64,000 bases of DNA, from assembly GCF_000702505.1 (NCBI RefSeq), contig NZ_JNIM01000001.1, positions 1,860,001 through 1,924,000 of the forward strand, read 5' to 3'. A program made the translations under genes and the position numbers. The notes under the pieces were generated by a model. It worked only from the letters and a program-made list of their open reading frames with translations, had not been told where the DNA came from and did no database searches. The DNA is from Thermogemmatispora carboxidivorans (GTDB taxonomy: Bacteria; Chloroflexota; Ktedonobacteria; Ktedonobacterales; Ktedonobacteraceae). Shown here in pieces: positions 33,476 to 53,051 of this stretch; positions within the stretch are counted from its first letter, which is position 1, and the number at the start of each line of letters is the position of its first letter.

Positions 33476-34945
33476 CTACCCGGCCCATTGACCGATGAGA
33501 AACTGGAGTACGGAGAAGGTCAGCAACCCTCCAGAGATCAGCAGGTAATGGAGGCGAAAGCTTTCACTTCTGCCAAGGCGCGCCAGAATCAGGAAGGCCG
33601 GAAAGAGAGCCAGAGCGTAGCGCGGCATTGACAGAGTGGGATAGCGCCCCACCGCTGGAACCAGCAGGAAGAAGATGAACGCTCCAACAGTGTAGAGGGT
33701 GTAGGTGGGAGCGAGAGGGCCGCGCAGGCGCCAGGGTCCTACAAAAAGGAGCACAACCAGGGCCAGCACCGCGGTCAGCAGCGTCAGGTCGATGACGCGA
33801 TGGATGGTAATAAAATCGAGGTGACTGGAATCCTGAACAAGAGCAGCAATGGTGGCGCTAAAGGCAAGCCAGGGAGGTTGGAGACTGCGCTGCCAGACCG
33901 CTTCCGCGTGGGAAAAGGCCAGCGGATCGTGAAAGCGCAGCTCGCAGTAGCCAGCAAACAAAGCAAGGCCGCCAGGGACGCCAAGAATGCTCAGTACATC
34001 AAGGCGAACTTCACGCAGGCGAAAATGATGCTGACGCAGATACTCATAGATAAAGGGAATGAGTAGCGGGATGGCTGTGACGCGCGTTAGGCTGGCGAGG
34101 CTGCCCCAGAGCCCGGCCTGCCACCACTGCCCACGTCGTAAGGTATAGAAACAGAGAAGAGAAAGAAGCAAAAAGAGTGATTCGCTATAGGCTGCAGCCA
34201 GAAAAAAAGCCATAGGAAACGTTGCATAGTAGAGCACAGTGCGGCTGGCCGGCTCCTCACCGAAGTCCTCGGAGATCAGCCGGTATAACACCACCAGAAC
34301 GCCGAAGCCAGAGAGGTTTGAGACGATCAGCGCCGCCAGTACAGGGTTATCTGCCAGATAATTGAGCAGGCGAATGAGGAGCGGATAGAGAGGGAAGAAG
34401 GCCGTACGCCACCAGTCGCTATAGCCATGCAGGGCGATGGCGATGAAATGGCCGGTGTCCCAGTGCCTCCAGCTGTTGATCATAGCTCGTAGGACGGGGC
34501 CGCTGGTGCTGCTGGTGTCTCCGGGAAAGAGGAAAGCGACATAGCTCAGGAGCAGATAGAGCAGGTGGGTAGCGCTATAGATCGGTAGGACCTGCTGGAT
34601 GGCGATGAGCCAGGGAAAGCGGGCCGCCGTGCTCGCTGCCTCTACCTGTGTCTCGTTGGGGCCTGCGACAGCCTGGGCGGACTTTCCCTCCTGTTCGGGC
34701 ACCCTGTTCTCTCCTGCTGTCGTGTCTGGTTGCTCTAACACAGAAGGAAGAGATGTGGGCAAAGCTTCTTGCTCCCCCCGCTGGTTAACAGGATGCCAAT
34801 CAGACACGAGATGCATTTGCTCATCAGCTGCAGATTCAGGGACTGGTGAGAGCAGCAGGACAGCCTCATCTTTGGTCAGAGGCTGGCTTAGCTGCTCTCG
34901 TCTCGATCGACGAGAACGGAATGGATGAAGCGTGAGCATCCTCAT
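33476..34945 (-). CDS. PIG-V-like membrane mannosyltransferase
   Basis: 489 aa. A cytoplasmic N-terminus of about 100 residues precedes roughly ten membrane helices. Family motifs are SWRHWDTGHFIAIA, AFFPLYPLLIRLL, FPMAFFLAAAYSESLF and SLTRVTAIPLL, matching the PIG-V/GPI-mannosyltransferase II type found in many bacteria. It likely transfers mannose from a polyprenyl-phosphate donor to a glycolipid or glycoprotein outside the membrane. The acceptor is unknown. Start could also be the ATG at 34939. Confidence 0.8.
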   Translation of the reverse strand: MRMLTLHPFRSRRSRREQLSQPLTKDEAVLLLSPVPESAADEQMHLVSDWHPVNQRGEQEALPTSLPSVLEQPDTTAGENRVPEQEGKSAQAVAGPNETQVEAASTAARFPWLIAIQQVLPIYSATHLLYLLLSYVAFLFPGDTSSTSGPVLRAMINSWRHWDTGHFIAIALHGYSDWWRTAFFPLYPLLIRLLNYLADNPVLAALIVSNLSGFGVLVVLYRLISEDFGEEPASRTVLYYATFPMAFFLAAAYSESLFLLLSLLCFYTLRRGQWWQAGLWGSLASLTRVTAIPLLIPFIYEYLRQHHFRLREVRLDVLSILGVPGGLALFAGYCELRFHDPLAFSHAEAVWQRSLQPPWLAFSATIAALVQDSSHLDFITIHRVIDLTLLTAVLALVVLLFVGPWRLRGPLAPTYTLYTVGAFIFFLLVPAVGRYPTLSMPRYALALFPAFLILARLGRSESFRLHYLLISGGLLTFSVLQFLIGQWAG

Positions 34946-35303
34946 TGATCATCGAACCCCAGGTATGTGAGTGCTCGTGAACTCAGTGCGCGGCTAACCT
35001 GTGAAGTTCCTCCCCCAATCAGGACAGGAGCGGCAGCCGCGTATCGCTCGGTGAAGAGAGCTGGACCCGCTCCCTCCCACGAAAATTGTTCAGCTCTGAG
35101 AGAGAAACGGTTGACTACGTGCCCCAATAACGCGCCAGCCCCCTTTAATCCCCTCTCTTCCCTCCTGGTAATATCCTCTAATATTTGCATGGGAGATTGT
35201 TATGCAATGGGGAGATATGCTATCATAGAAGAGCCGTCACGAAACAGCTCTTCCTCTCGGAATTGAGACGTAGATCAATCGATTCTTTTAATAAAGTGCT
35301 CTA
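34946..35303. other. Divergent intergenic region
   Basis: 358 bases without a gene. TTGAGA (35263-35268) and an AT-rich -10-like stretch TTTAAT (35287-35292) lie immediately before the start of the XRE/GAF gene, so that transcript may have almost no leader. Confidence 0.4.
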
Positions 35304-36347
35304 ATGATATTTCAGGAACACTATGGGAAGGGAGGACACTTGCAAACCTGGCAGGAACTGCTGAGTCAGCTTATCGAGGACATTCAGCTGGAGAGGAAAC
35401 TTGCGCAAGAGATGGGGGTACAGCCAATTACGCTCCGGCGCTGGGCCCGGGGGGTGGTGCAACCGCGGGAGGATAACGTCCGGCGTTTGCTGAAGGCGGT
35501 GCCGCGTGAGATCCATCCTGAGTTGATGCGTCTGCTGGCCAAAGACTTCCCGAAGCTGCTGGAGCAGCCTGGGGAAAGCTCAGCTCCGACAGCGTTGCCA
35601 GCGCCACCCATCGGGGTTTACGTGCGGGCCCTCAACATCTATACGACAACGCCCCCTGCTCTCTATCCAGAAGCGCTCTATGATCTCCTGTTGCAGCAGA
35701 TGCTCAGACAGCTTGATCCTGAGCAACAGGGGCTGGCTGTGACAGTCGCGCGCTGCATGCCGCCGGCCCCGGGGCAGAAAGTACGCAGCCTGCGCGAGAT
35801 TGTTGGACGCGGCAATCCTCCCTGGCCGCGTGATCTCAGCCAGCAGACGATTTTTCTGGGAGCGGAGTCGCTGGCCGGAGCGGCTGTGACCCATTGCCGT
35901 CTGGTGACTATTCCTAGCCGTGACGAAGAGTATAGCCTCTTCCCCGCTCACTGGGTTGAGCATGAGCAGAGTGCGGTGGCCTGCCCTATTCTCTGGCAGA
36001 CGCGCGTTGCCGGCTGTCTCATTGTCTCGAGCGCTTTCCCTCATGCTTTTGCTCAGACCCAGCAGTCCTTGATTGAGCGCTATGCCCAGCTGATGTCTCT
36101 CACCTTTCGCCCCGAGGCTTTCTACAGCCATAGCGATATCGAACTGCGCCTGATGCCTCTCTACACTGAGCAATTGCCGTATCTTCGCAATTTCAGGAGA
36201 TATGTCAGCCGCAAAGTGGAAGAAGCTAATGCGGCGGGTCGCTCATTATCGCTGTCCGAAGCCCAAGAAGCTGCCTGGCGTGAGATAGAGGAGCAGCTTC
36301 TGGAACTACCTCTGCGCCAAGCAAAAGAGGACGGGGAAAGCCACTGA
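35304..36347 (+). CDS. XRE helix-turn-helix / GAF-like regulator
   Basis: 347 aa. The N-terminal part (about 15-80) resembles a helix-turn-helix domain of the XRE/TetR-like winged kind found in Ktedonobacteria (KLAQEMGVQPITLRRWARG). The region from about 105 to 275 resembles a GAF sensor domain, with a small-ligand pocket (AVACPILWQTRVAGCLIVSS). The C-terminus (about 275-345) is helical. It likely regulates transcription in response to a small molecule; the target is unknown. Confidence 0.7.
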   Translation: MIFQEHYGKGGHLQTWQELLSQLIEDIQLERKLAQEMGVQPITLRRWARGVVQPREDNVRRLLKAVPREIHPELMRLLAKDFPKLLEQPGESSAPTALPAPPIGVYVRALNIYTTTPPALYPEALYDLLLQQMLRQLDPEQQGLAVTVARCMPPAPGQKVRSLREIVGRGNPPWPRDLSQQTIFLGAESLAGAAVTHCRLVTIPSRDEEYSLFPAHWVEHEQSAVACPILWQTRVAGCLIVSSAFPHAFAQTQQSLIERYAQLMSLTFRPEAFYSHSDIELRLMPLYTEQLPYLRNFRRYVSRKVEEANAAGRSLSLSEAQEAAWREIEEQLLELPLRQAKEDGESH

Positions 36348-36371
36348 GACGCTGTAGAGTCTAGAAGCCAC

Positions 36372-36427
36372 GAAGCATGCGCTCTGGCCTGGAGACTCTG
36401 TTTTCGCCATTCCAGAGCGCATGCTTC
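36372..36427. repeat. Perfect 16-bp inverted repeat between convergent genes
   Basis: GAAGCATGCGCTCTGG (36372-36387) and its exact complement CCAGAGCGCATGCTTC (36412-36427) enclose a 24-base loop. It lies between the XRE/GAF gene and the rhomboid gene, which are convergent. It is probably a bidirectional terminator without T-tract. Confidence 0.6.
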
Positions 36428-36490
36428 TGGAAGAAGATCGAAGAGAAGAGAGCGTCCAATCAGTTGGTGGTGTATGGCTCCGGCTCCACT

Positions 36491-37270
36491 TTACCACCAG
36501 CGGCGATAGTCGTTCTCGCGTGCATAAGGGTGGTAGGGATAGGAGGGGTAGCTAATAGTGGCTGGGGGCTTGAGCCAGGGGCGCAGGAGCAGCGTAATGA
36601 CCAGGCCGGTCAGGAAGCCGCCAACGTGGGCCAGGTAAGCGACGCCACCCATGCCCTGTTGCACCTGGGCCAGCGAGGCCACGCCATCGAAGAGCTGCAG
36701 CAGGAACCAGAGGCCAATGAGCGCAATCGCTGGCAGTGTCACGATGGTGAAGAAAAAGAAGATGAAGATGACGGTACGCACGCCGGCCAGGGGGAAAAGC
36801 ACCAGGTAGGCTGCCAGCACGCCGGCGATGGCGCCGCTGGCCCCAATGCTAGGCACCGTGGAGTCGGGAAAGGCCACGGCCTGGGCGAGGCCGGCTACGA
36901 TGCCGCACAACAGATAGAAGCAGAGATAGGGGAAGTGCCCCAGACGGTCTTCCACATTATCGCCGAAGACATAGAGAAAGAGCATATTGCCGCCGATGTG
37001 CAGCCAGCCGGCGTGCAGAAACTGAGAAGTAATCAATGTAAAGTAGACCGGCTCAGGGGTCTGGAAAGCAAGATGAGCCTGCACAAGCGCTGTCTGAGGG
37101 ATTCCATGTAATAAGGCGGCGGGCACGACTCCATAGGCGAAAATCAGCTCATCTGCGCGATCCCCCAGGGAAAGCTCATAAAGAAAAATCAGTACATTGA
37201 CCAGGATCAGGCCCCATGTCATCCAGGGCACATGTCGGCGTGGTCCTGGGAAGTCCTGGAAAGGTATCAC
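36491..37270 (-). CDS. Rhomboid-family intramembrane serine protease
   Basis: 259 aa with six or seven membrane helices. Catalytic Ser145 is in GASGAIAG and His215 in AHVGGFLTG. The conserved HIGGNMLFL (91-99) is also present. It cleaves membrane proteins within or near the bilayer. The GTG start at 37270 is supported by AGGAGG six bases upstream. A (GTCT)7 tract lies about 75 bases upstream of the start. Confidence 0.9.
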   Translation of the reverse strand: MIPFQDFPGPRRHVPWMTWGLILVNVLIFLYELSLGDRADELIFAYGVVPAALLHGIPQTALVQAHLAFQTPEPVYFTLITSQFLHAGWLHIGGNMLFLYVFGDNVEDRLGHFPYLCFYLLCGIVAGLAQAVAFPDSTVPSIGASGAIAGVLAAYLVLFPLAGVRTVIFIFFFFTIVTLPAIALIGLWFLLQLFDGVASLAQVQQGMGGVAYLAHVGGFLTGLVITLLLRPWLKPPATISYPSYPYHPYARENDYRRWW

Positions 37271-37344
37271 CTGCAGCCTCCTCCTTTAGCCTGTAGGTTG
37301 CTATGCTCCAATACGATTCAGGTACCGCCCGAGCTTCAGGCAAC

Positions 37345-37373
37345 GTCTGTCTGTCTGTCTGTCTGTCTGTCTG
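37345..37373. repeat. Tetranucleotide tract (GTCT)7
   Basis: Seven perfect GTCT units plus one base (29 nt). It lies upstream of the rhomboid start, in the presumed promoter region, and could vary in length by slipped-strand mispairing. Confidence 0.85.
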
Positions 37374-37522
37374 AGCGACCGCATGCGCAGACGGGGAGAT
37401 GCTGGACAATGAGCCGAACGGCCACCTCGGACCAAACTCTCCGGGCGTGATCCGGCCTTGTTCAGTGCCGCCCTATCCTCCGCTGCTCTTTGGTCTGCCT
37501 TTGCTGCTGTGCGCTGAGCGGC

Positions 37523-38608
37523 TTAGCCGGCAACCGGCCAGCGGCGCAGCACCTCCAGTGTATCCTCTACCAGTTGCTCCAGTGGTGCAAGCGGCACATA
37601 TTCTGCGGGAGAATGCTCATTCACCACGCCGGTGGAAATGGTAAAGACGCGCACGCGCGGGCGTAGAGCGCTTGCATCGCTTCCGATGAAGGTGGGGCGC
37701 AGCTGGAGCTGTTCGCCACGATCGGCAAGCACCTGACGGTAGAGGGTCAGTAGCGGCTCCTGTTCATCAACAAGGTAGGAACCACAATGAGGAACAAAGT
37801 GTACCGCTGCCTGCCCGCCGGCCTGATGGGCAGCCTCTGCAAAGGCTGTGCGCAAGCGTTCACGATAGCGCTCTATCTGCTCACTTCCCTCGAAGCTACG
37901 CAGCTCCCCCTGGAGCAGCACGTGAGCAGGGACGGCATTGCGAGCGCTACCGCCCTCGATACGTCCGATCAAAATCCGCGTTTGATCATTGGCGAGCGAG
38001 CCGTGGGGGTAGGTTGCCTGGCGGAAAATCTCCAGAGCGTTCACGGTCTGGCTGAGATCTTTGCCGGGGTGGCCGGTGCAGCCGGTAATCTCGACATCGA
38101 AGGCTTCATAGTGGGCGCCGCGCGAGACAACGACGCCTGCCTCAAAAGCGTTGTCGAAGACGATGCCATCGCTTACCTGCCAGGGGGCTGGATCGAAAGC
38201 GCGAGCGCCCTGCAGACCGCTCTCCTCCTGAACGGTGAAGAGGGCGACGATGGGTGGGTGGGGAAGTGAGCGCTCCTGGAGGCGCCTGAGCGTTTCCAGA
38301 ATGATGGCCAAGCCAGCGGCGTCATCGGCTCCGAGATTAGAGCTGCCGTCGCTGTAGAGGACGCCGTTTCGCAGAATGGGACGCTGCCCCCGCCCCGGAG
38401 GAACACGGTCCATATGAGCATTCAAGAGCACGGGGCGCCCCTGGCCGGGCAGCAGAGCGATCAGGTTGCCTGCGGCATCAACGCTGGTCATTAACCCCTG
38501 GGCCTGCAGAGTAGTCTCAAGGTACTGGCGGACGTGCTCCTCATGCCCTGATGTCGAGGGCAAGGCTATCAGATCGAGCAAGCTGGCGTAAAGACGGTCT
38601 GTGCTCAT
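37523..38608 (-). CDS. M20-family metallopeptidase
   Basis: 361 aa from the ATG at 38608; the frame is open further upstream to 38671, but family similarity begins near SLLDLIALPSTSGHEE. Metal-site motifs: NAHMDRVPPG, SNLGADDAAGLAIIL, TVQEESGLQGA, and the C-terminal STGVVNEHSPAEYVPL. Both dinuclear-zinc and dimerisation-lid domains are present. It is similar to peptidase T/M20-M42 tripeptidases and should cleave short peptides in the cytoplasm. Confidence 0.88.
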   Translation of the reverse strand: MSTDRLYASLLDLIALPSTSGHEEHVRQYLETTLQAQGLMTSVDAAGNLIALLPGQGRPVLLNAHMDRVPPGRGQRPILRNGVLYSDGSSNLGADDAAGLAIILETLRRLQERSLPHPPIVALFTVQEESGLQGARAFDPAPWQVSDGIVFDNAFEAGVVVSRGAHYEAFDVEITGCTGHPGKDLSQTVNALEIFRQATYPHGSLANDQTRILIGRIEGGSARNAVPAHVLLQGELRSFEGSEQIERYRERLRTAFAEAAHQAGGQAAVHFVPHCGSYLVDEQEPLLTLYRQVLADRGEQLQLRPTFIGSDASALRPRVRVFTISTGVVNEHSPAEYVPLAPLEQLVEDTLEVLRRWPVAG

Positions 38609-39015
38609 CACAGCGGTACTCTTTCTTTTCCTTCTCCCTGAATTCCGGTTCCCAGGGCTTCTTTTCTCCATTATAGCGGGATTATGGCAGTGAAGAAAAG
38701 GTGGTAGTGGCTCCTGTTGCCGGCTCAGTCAAGCGGATCTCGTTGATCTCCCCCAGAAACGCGCTTTGGGAGGGGCCTATTTGCCATCTTCTATTGGTTC
38801 AGTTATAATGCCCGATGATAGAAAACGGTCGCTCCATCTCATTTTGCATGAAGCGGGTAGACAGAGGAGCAGTGCGGGAGGAGGGCCTCCTCTATTCAAG
38901 GAAGGGGATAAAGATGCCATCCTGGCTGCGGCTGTCTACCTGTGGAGGGAGCACAGCGTATCATGCTGTGCGCTCGTTCAAGCCGTGCTAGCTCTAGCTA
39001 GAAGGGGATCTGTGC
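38609..39015. other. Divergent intergenic region upstream of the subtilase gene
   Basis: 407 bases without a supported gene. It contains the promoter at 38781-38809, and a leader of about 200 bases with the hairpin GCACAGC-GTATCAT-GCTGTGC (38951-38971). Confidence 0.5.
38781..38809 (+). promoter_or_regulatory. Promoter of the subtilase gene
   Basis: TTGCCA (38781-38786) and a consensus TATAAT (38804-38809) are spaced by 17 bases, an excellent sigma-A-type promoter. The predicted leader to the start at 39016 is about 200 bases. Confidence 0.7.
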
Positions 39016-40662
39016 ATGACTCCTGGTGCTGCTGACCTCATAGGGAGACCAACCGAGCTATTTTACTGGATACGTGGTGAGATGGTGGTCGTGGTGCAAC
39101 TGCCCAGAAGGCCGGCTGAAGATGCCTTGGAATTGCTGGCTGAGCAAGTACGGAGCCAGCTCAATGCTCTTCTGGCACCCCATCATCTTGTGCTAGAACC
39201 GTATGGGAGCGGAGGGCGCTGGCAGGAGGAGGCGAGTCCCCCCCGGCCTCCGATTCGCCAGCGAGCTTTTCTCTTTGGCTATCACCGCCAGCAGCCGCTG
39301 GTGGCGATTTTCTATCAGGTGCGCCATTTAGAACAAGCGCTGATTGATCCCATGCCTCTCGCGCTTGCATATCTGCAGGTGCATCTTGAAGAACTGGCTG
39401 AGCGAGGTATCCGCCTTGTCTCTATTATGCCCAATTGGCTGGTCACTGCGGCCCCTTTTTATTACAGCGTTGGCGGCCCTGCTCTCCCGCCCCGACCAGC
39501 TCCGCGGCTAGAGCTGCCAGCCATCGGGGCCAGTGAGCCACCGCTTGGCTGGCATATTTCCTTTCTTGATCAGGGACTCTTGCTTGATCCCGAGGGAGCG
39601 GGCAATGTCCTCGTGGCTGTTCTTGACACTGCGGTCGAGGCCGAGCGCCTCTTACTGGCTGCGGAGCGGCCTGAGTTTCGGCGGCACTGGCTGCTCCAGC
39701 GTCTGGCTGCCGACTTGCGCAATGGCGGCGGATTATTCCAAATCGAATATGATCGCTATCCGCTTTGGGAGGCGGTGCGCACTGGGCGTGACCGCTATGG
39801 CGAGGCTTTCTACTATCCTATGCCTGACCACGGCCTCTTTGTGGCTGGCCTGATTCGAGATATTGCTCCCCAGGCGCGCATTCGGCTGATTCGCGTTCTC
39901 AATGACTATGGCGGCGGTGATCTCTATGGACTATTTGCGGCCCTGACTGGTTTGGAGAAAGAGCTATTCACCGGGGCTATTCGGCGTCTGGTTGTCAATT
40001 TGAGTTTGACCACCTTGCCCGATGTTCGCCGTTTGCCTTATGTCTGGTTCGATGATCGTCGTTGGCCAAGTCGGGGGCTAGCCAGTGCGATGAGTGTCCT
40101 GGCTCTGCTAGAGGATGGGTTGCGCCTTCTGTTTGACAGTCTTTATGCCCAGGGGGCCTTGCTCGTTGCGGCTGCAGGAAACGATTCGTGGTCGGAGACT
40201 CGCCAGGGGAAGCGGCGGAGGCCGCCGCGAGCCCCGGCCCGCTATGCGACGGTGGTCAGTGTGACCTCGGTCAACAGCCGCTTCGAGCCATCCCAATTTG
40301 CCAATGCCGCTGCGATGCCGCCGGTGAACGGCGGCGTGGCTACTTTCGGGGGGGATGTTGAGGGGGTGAGAGATAGTAACGATCTGCCCGATGCTGTCAG
40401 GGGGGTCTATATTTCACCAGCTTTCCCCACCGGTGAACCGAACGCCACTGGCTGGGCAGATTGGTCAGGCTCCTCGTTTGCCACGCCTATTGTCAGTGGC
40501 CTTGCGGCCCATCTACTCGCTCAGGGCTGGTCTGCAGCCAATACCATGCTGCGGATGACTTCCACTGGCGAGTGGCATGGTGGTCTGCTCTATGGTTCCC
40601 CGCCGGAGGTGCCGGCGTTGCTGGCTAATCTGATCCGGGCCCGGCAACGCTTTGGTCTCTAG
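39016..40662 (+). CDS. Subtilisin-family (S8) serine protease
   Basis: 548 aa with AAGGGG upstream of the ATG. The catalytic triad is Asp204 (VAVLDTAV), His272 (DHGLFVAGLI) and Ser487 (GSSFATPIVSG). The oxyanion Asn is in AAAGNDSW. The domain before Asp204 (about 1-195) is of unknown fold and may be a pro- or regulatory domain. The His-to-Ser stretch includes an insertion of about 25 residues rich in Arg/Pro. No signal peptide is visible, so it may act in the cytoplasm or be exported by a non-classical path. A consensus promoter and long leader precede it. Confidence 0.82.
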   Translation: MTPGAADLIGRPTELFYWIRGEMVVVVQLPRRPAEDALELLAEQVRSQLNALLAPHHLVLEPYGSGGRWQEEASPPRPPIRQRAFLFGYHRQQPLVAIFYQVRHLEQALIDPMPLALAYLQVHLEELAERGIRLVSIMPNWLVTAAPFYYSVGGPALPPRPAPRLELPAIGASEPPLGWHISFLDQGLLLDPEGAGNVLVAVLDTAVEAERLLLAAERPEFRRHWLLQRLAADLRNGGGLFQIEYDRYPLWEAVRTGRDRYGEAFYYPMPDHGLFVAGLIRDIAPQARIRLIRVLNDYGGGDLYGLFAALTGLEKELFTGAIRRLVVNLSLTTLPDVRRLPYVWFDDRRWPSRGLASAMSVLALLEDGLRLLFDSLYAQGALLVAAAGNDSWSETRQGKRRRPPRAPARYATVVSVTSVNSRFEPSQFANAAAMPPVNGGVATFGGDVEGVRDSNDLPDAVRGVYISPAFPTGEPNATGWADWSGSSFATPIVSGLAAHLLAQGWSAANTMLRMTSTGEWHGGLLYGSPPEVPALLANLIRARQRFGL

Positions 40663-40765
40663 CGCTGGCTGGTTTGCTCTGGCTGACTGGCGGGGTTGTG
40701 TGGGAACTGACCTTCTCTGCTCCCGGCCCTGGCTGGCTCAGAGCGTGGGACTGGTGCCTTTTCCC

Positions 40766-40794
40766 TTGACGCTGTAGACCTCGTGGGATATAAT
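40766..40794 (+). promoter_or_regulatory. Promoter of the ErpA gene
   Basis: TTGACG (40766-40771) and TATAAT (40789-40794) with 17-base spacing form a near-consensus sigma-A-type promoter, about 125 bases ahead of the start at 40920. Confidence 0.75.
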
Positions 40795-40919
40795 AAGAGG
40801 CAACTAGGTGCTTGAAGTGTCTTCATAGAAGGCCTGACACGTGTCTGTTGGATGCGTGGGGCCTGTCTTGGTGGGCTTGAGGTGTGCAAGCAGGTTCTAC
40901 TTTTGGGAGAGAGATACTT

Positions 40920-41321
40920 ATGATCGAGCAGACGCAGCAGCAAAAGAGCGAAAGCGGCGTGGTAACGCTGACTCCCCTGGCAGTGGAGAAGATCCGCGAG
41001 CTTCTGCAGCAGGAGAACGATCCCAGTCTGGGCTTGCGTATCTTCGTCGCCAGCGGCGGCTGTTCCGGCCTCCAGTATGGTATGACGCTGGATGAGGAGC
41101 AGGAAGGCGATATGGTCATTTCCCAGGGCGATTTCAAGGTCCTCATCGATGAGATGAGCCTGGACTACGTCAACGGCAGTGAGATCGACTACGTTGATAG
41201 CCTGATGGGCGCCGGCTTCACGGTGAATAATCCAAATGCTGTGACGACCTGCAGCTGTGGCCACTCCTTTAGAACGGCCAGCGGCGGCGGCGAGCCGCGT
41301 GGCTGCGCTTGCAGTCGCTAA
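40920..41321 (+). CDS. erpA: A-type iron-sulfur cluster carrier, HesB/ErpA family
   Basis: 133 aa from the ATG at 40920; an upstream in-frame start at 40884 is less likely because GGGAGAG lies before 40920. The three cluster-ligand cysteines are visible: Cys48 (SGGCSGLQYG), Cys111 and Cys113 (TTCSCGHSF). It inserts or carries Fe-S clusters to apoproteins in the cytoplasm. The C-terminal tail of about 15 residues has two extra Cys (GCACSR). It stands alone, with its own strong promoter and terminator. Confidence 0.9.
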   Translation: MIEQTQQQKSESGVVTLTPLAVEKIRELLQQENDPSLGLRIFVASGGCSGLQYGMTLDEEQEGDMVISQGDFKVLIDEMSLDYVNGSEIDYVDSLMGAGFTVNNPNAVTTCSCGHSFRTASGGGEPRGCACSR

Positions 41322-41335
41322 CCTCGCTCGCTCCT

Positions 41336-41379
41336 AGCGCTACCTCGTTGAATAACGCTAGTGTAGCGCTTTCTTTTTT
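41336..41379 (+). terminator. Intrinsic terminator of erpA
   Basis: AGCGCTAC (41336-41343) and GTAGCGCT (41363-41370) form a perfect 8-bp stem followed by TTCTTTTTT, a standard rho-independent terminator. Confidence 0.85.
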
Positions 41380-41421
41380 CTCTTTCGCTTGGCAAGATAA
41401 AGCCGATGCGATTGTGAACTC

Positions 41422-41458
41422 AGGGGCCTCTCTCAACGTATGTTGTAGTGAGGCCCCT
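41422..41458. repeat. Second hairpin after erpA
   Basis: AGGGGCCTC (41422-41430) and GAGGCCCCT (41450-41458) form a perfect 9-bp stem, and the loop can pair CAAC with GTTG. It lies outside any gene, between erpA and the NRPS operon. Confidence 0.55.
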
Positions 41459-41567
41459 TCATGCTTGTTTGTCAGCCTCAACGGACAAGCGAGCCTGAGC
41501 CTGGCTCTCCTGGTTGTATCGGTTGGTCAATGATCGGAAAGGCTTCTGCTGCAAAAGAGGAGTGTGC

Positions 41568-41840
41568 ATGAGCAGACGTTTCGCCTATCGTCCACGCTAC
41601 TTCTCTCTTTCTCACCGCCAGATTCGTACTCTCCCCAAACATCAACGCGCTTTCTTCCCTCGCCAAAGCCCTGCTCGGCAGCAGCCCCTGCGCTCTTCGC
41701 TGGGGCGTGGCCCTCTTCCCCAGCCTCATCTGCCTTTCGTTCCCTTTGTGCACTCGCTGGCTCTGCCCCAGCTTCCCCCTCTCTGGTGGAGGGCGGTGCA
41801 GCCTGCTTCGCAGCCGCTTCTTCCCAAGAAAAAAGGTTGA
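41568..41840 (+). CDS. Possible small Arg/Pro-rich protein
   Basis: A 90-codon frame starts at 41568 with AGAGGAG seven bases upstream. The product would be basic and rich in Arg, Pro and Leu, with no recognised domain. Adjacent frames are also open here, so coding is doubtful; it might equally be non-coding. Confidence 0.2.
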   Translation: MSRRFAYRPRYFSLSHRQIRTLPKHQRAFFPRQSPARQQPLRSSLGRGPLPQPHLPFVPFVHSLALPQLPPLWWRAVQPASQPLLPKKKG

Positions 41841-42145
41841 GGCTTGCGCATGGGCCACCTCTGCGCAGACCCCAACCGTGATCCCAGATCTTTTCTCCCA
41901 GACACTGACTGCGGAGCTTGCTAGCTGGATCGCCGGCTGGCGTCCCAATCCAGCCTGCCCCAGGCAGATCTCTGGGTTCTGTCTACGCCACCTCTAGTAT
42001 GGCCTGACACCTCCATTATAGTAATTCCTCGAAAGCTCTGCAAGAAGGTAGGACTCATGGAGTGGCTTGCTTCCCTCAGGAGAAGTGGCTACTCTAAAGG
42101 ATACCTATTGTCTGGGTACTGTAGTCAGGTGCAATTATCTCGATC

Positions 42146-49597
<7,452 letters not shown>

Positions 49598-49666
49598 ATC
49601 TACTGCACCTGCTTCCTAGCTTTGGTCAAGTAAACTTTCTGTGAATATTTAAGCTAAATATTGCTT

Positions 49667-53041
<3,375 letters not shown>

Positions 53042-53051
53042 CGTTCACCTC

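Larger units (their letters stand above)
41322..42145. other. Long intergenic region between erpA and the NRPS operon
   Basis: 824 bases. It holds the erpA terminator, the 41422-41458 hairpin and one doubtful small ORF. No terminator of the minus-strand NRPS operon was identified just below 42146. Confidence 0.5.

Noticed and set aside
37345..37373. Possible CRISPR-like repeat
   Set aside because: It is a simple tetranucleotide tract without spacers.
41478..41948. 156-codon minus-strand frame between erpA and the NRPS operon
   Set aside because: No ribosome site, no domain, and composition unlike neighbouring proteins.
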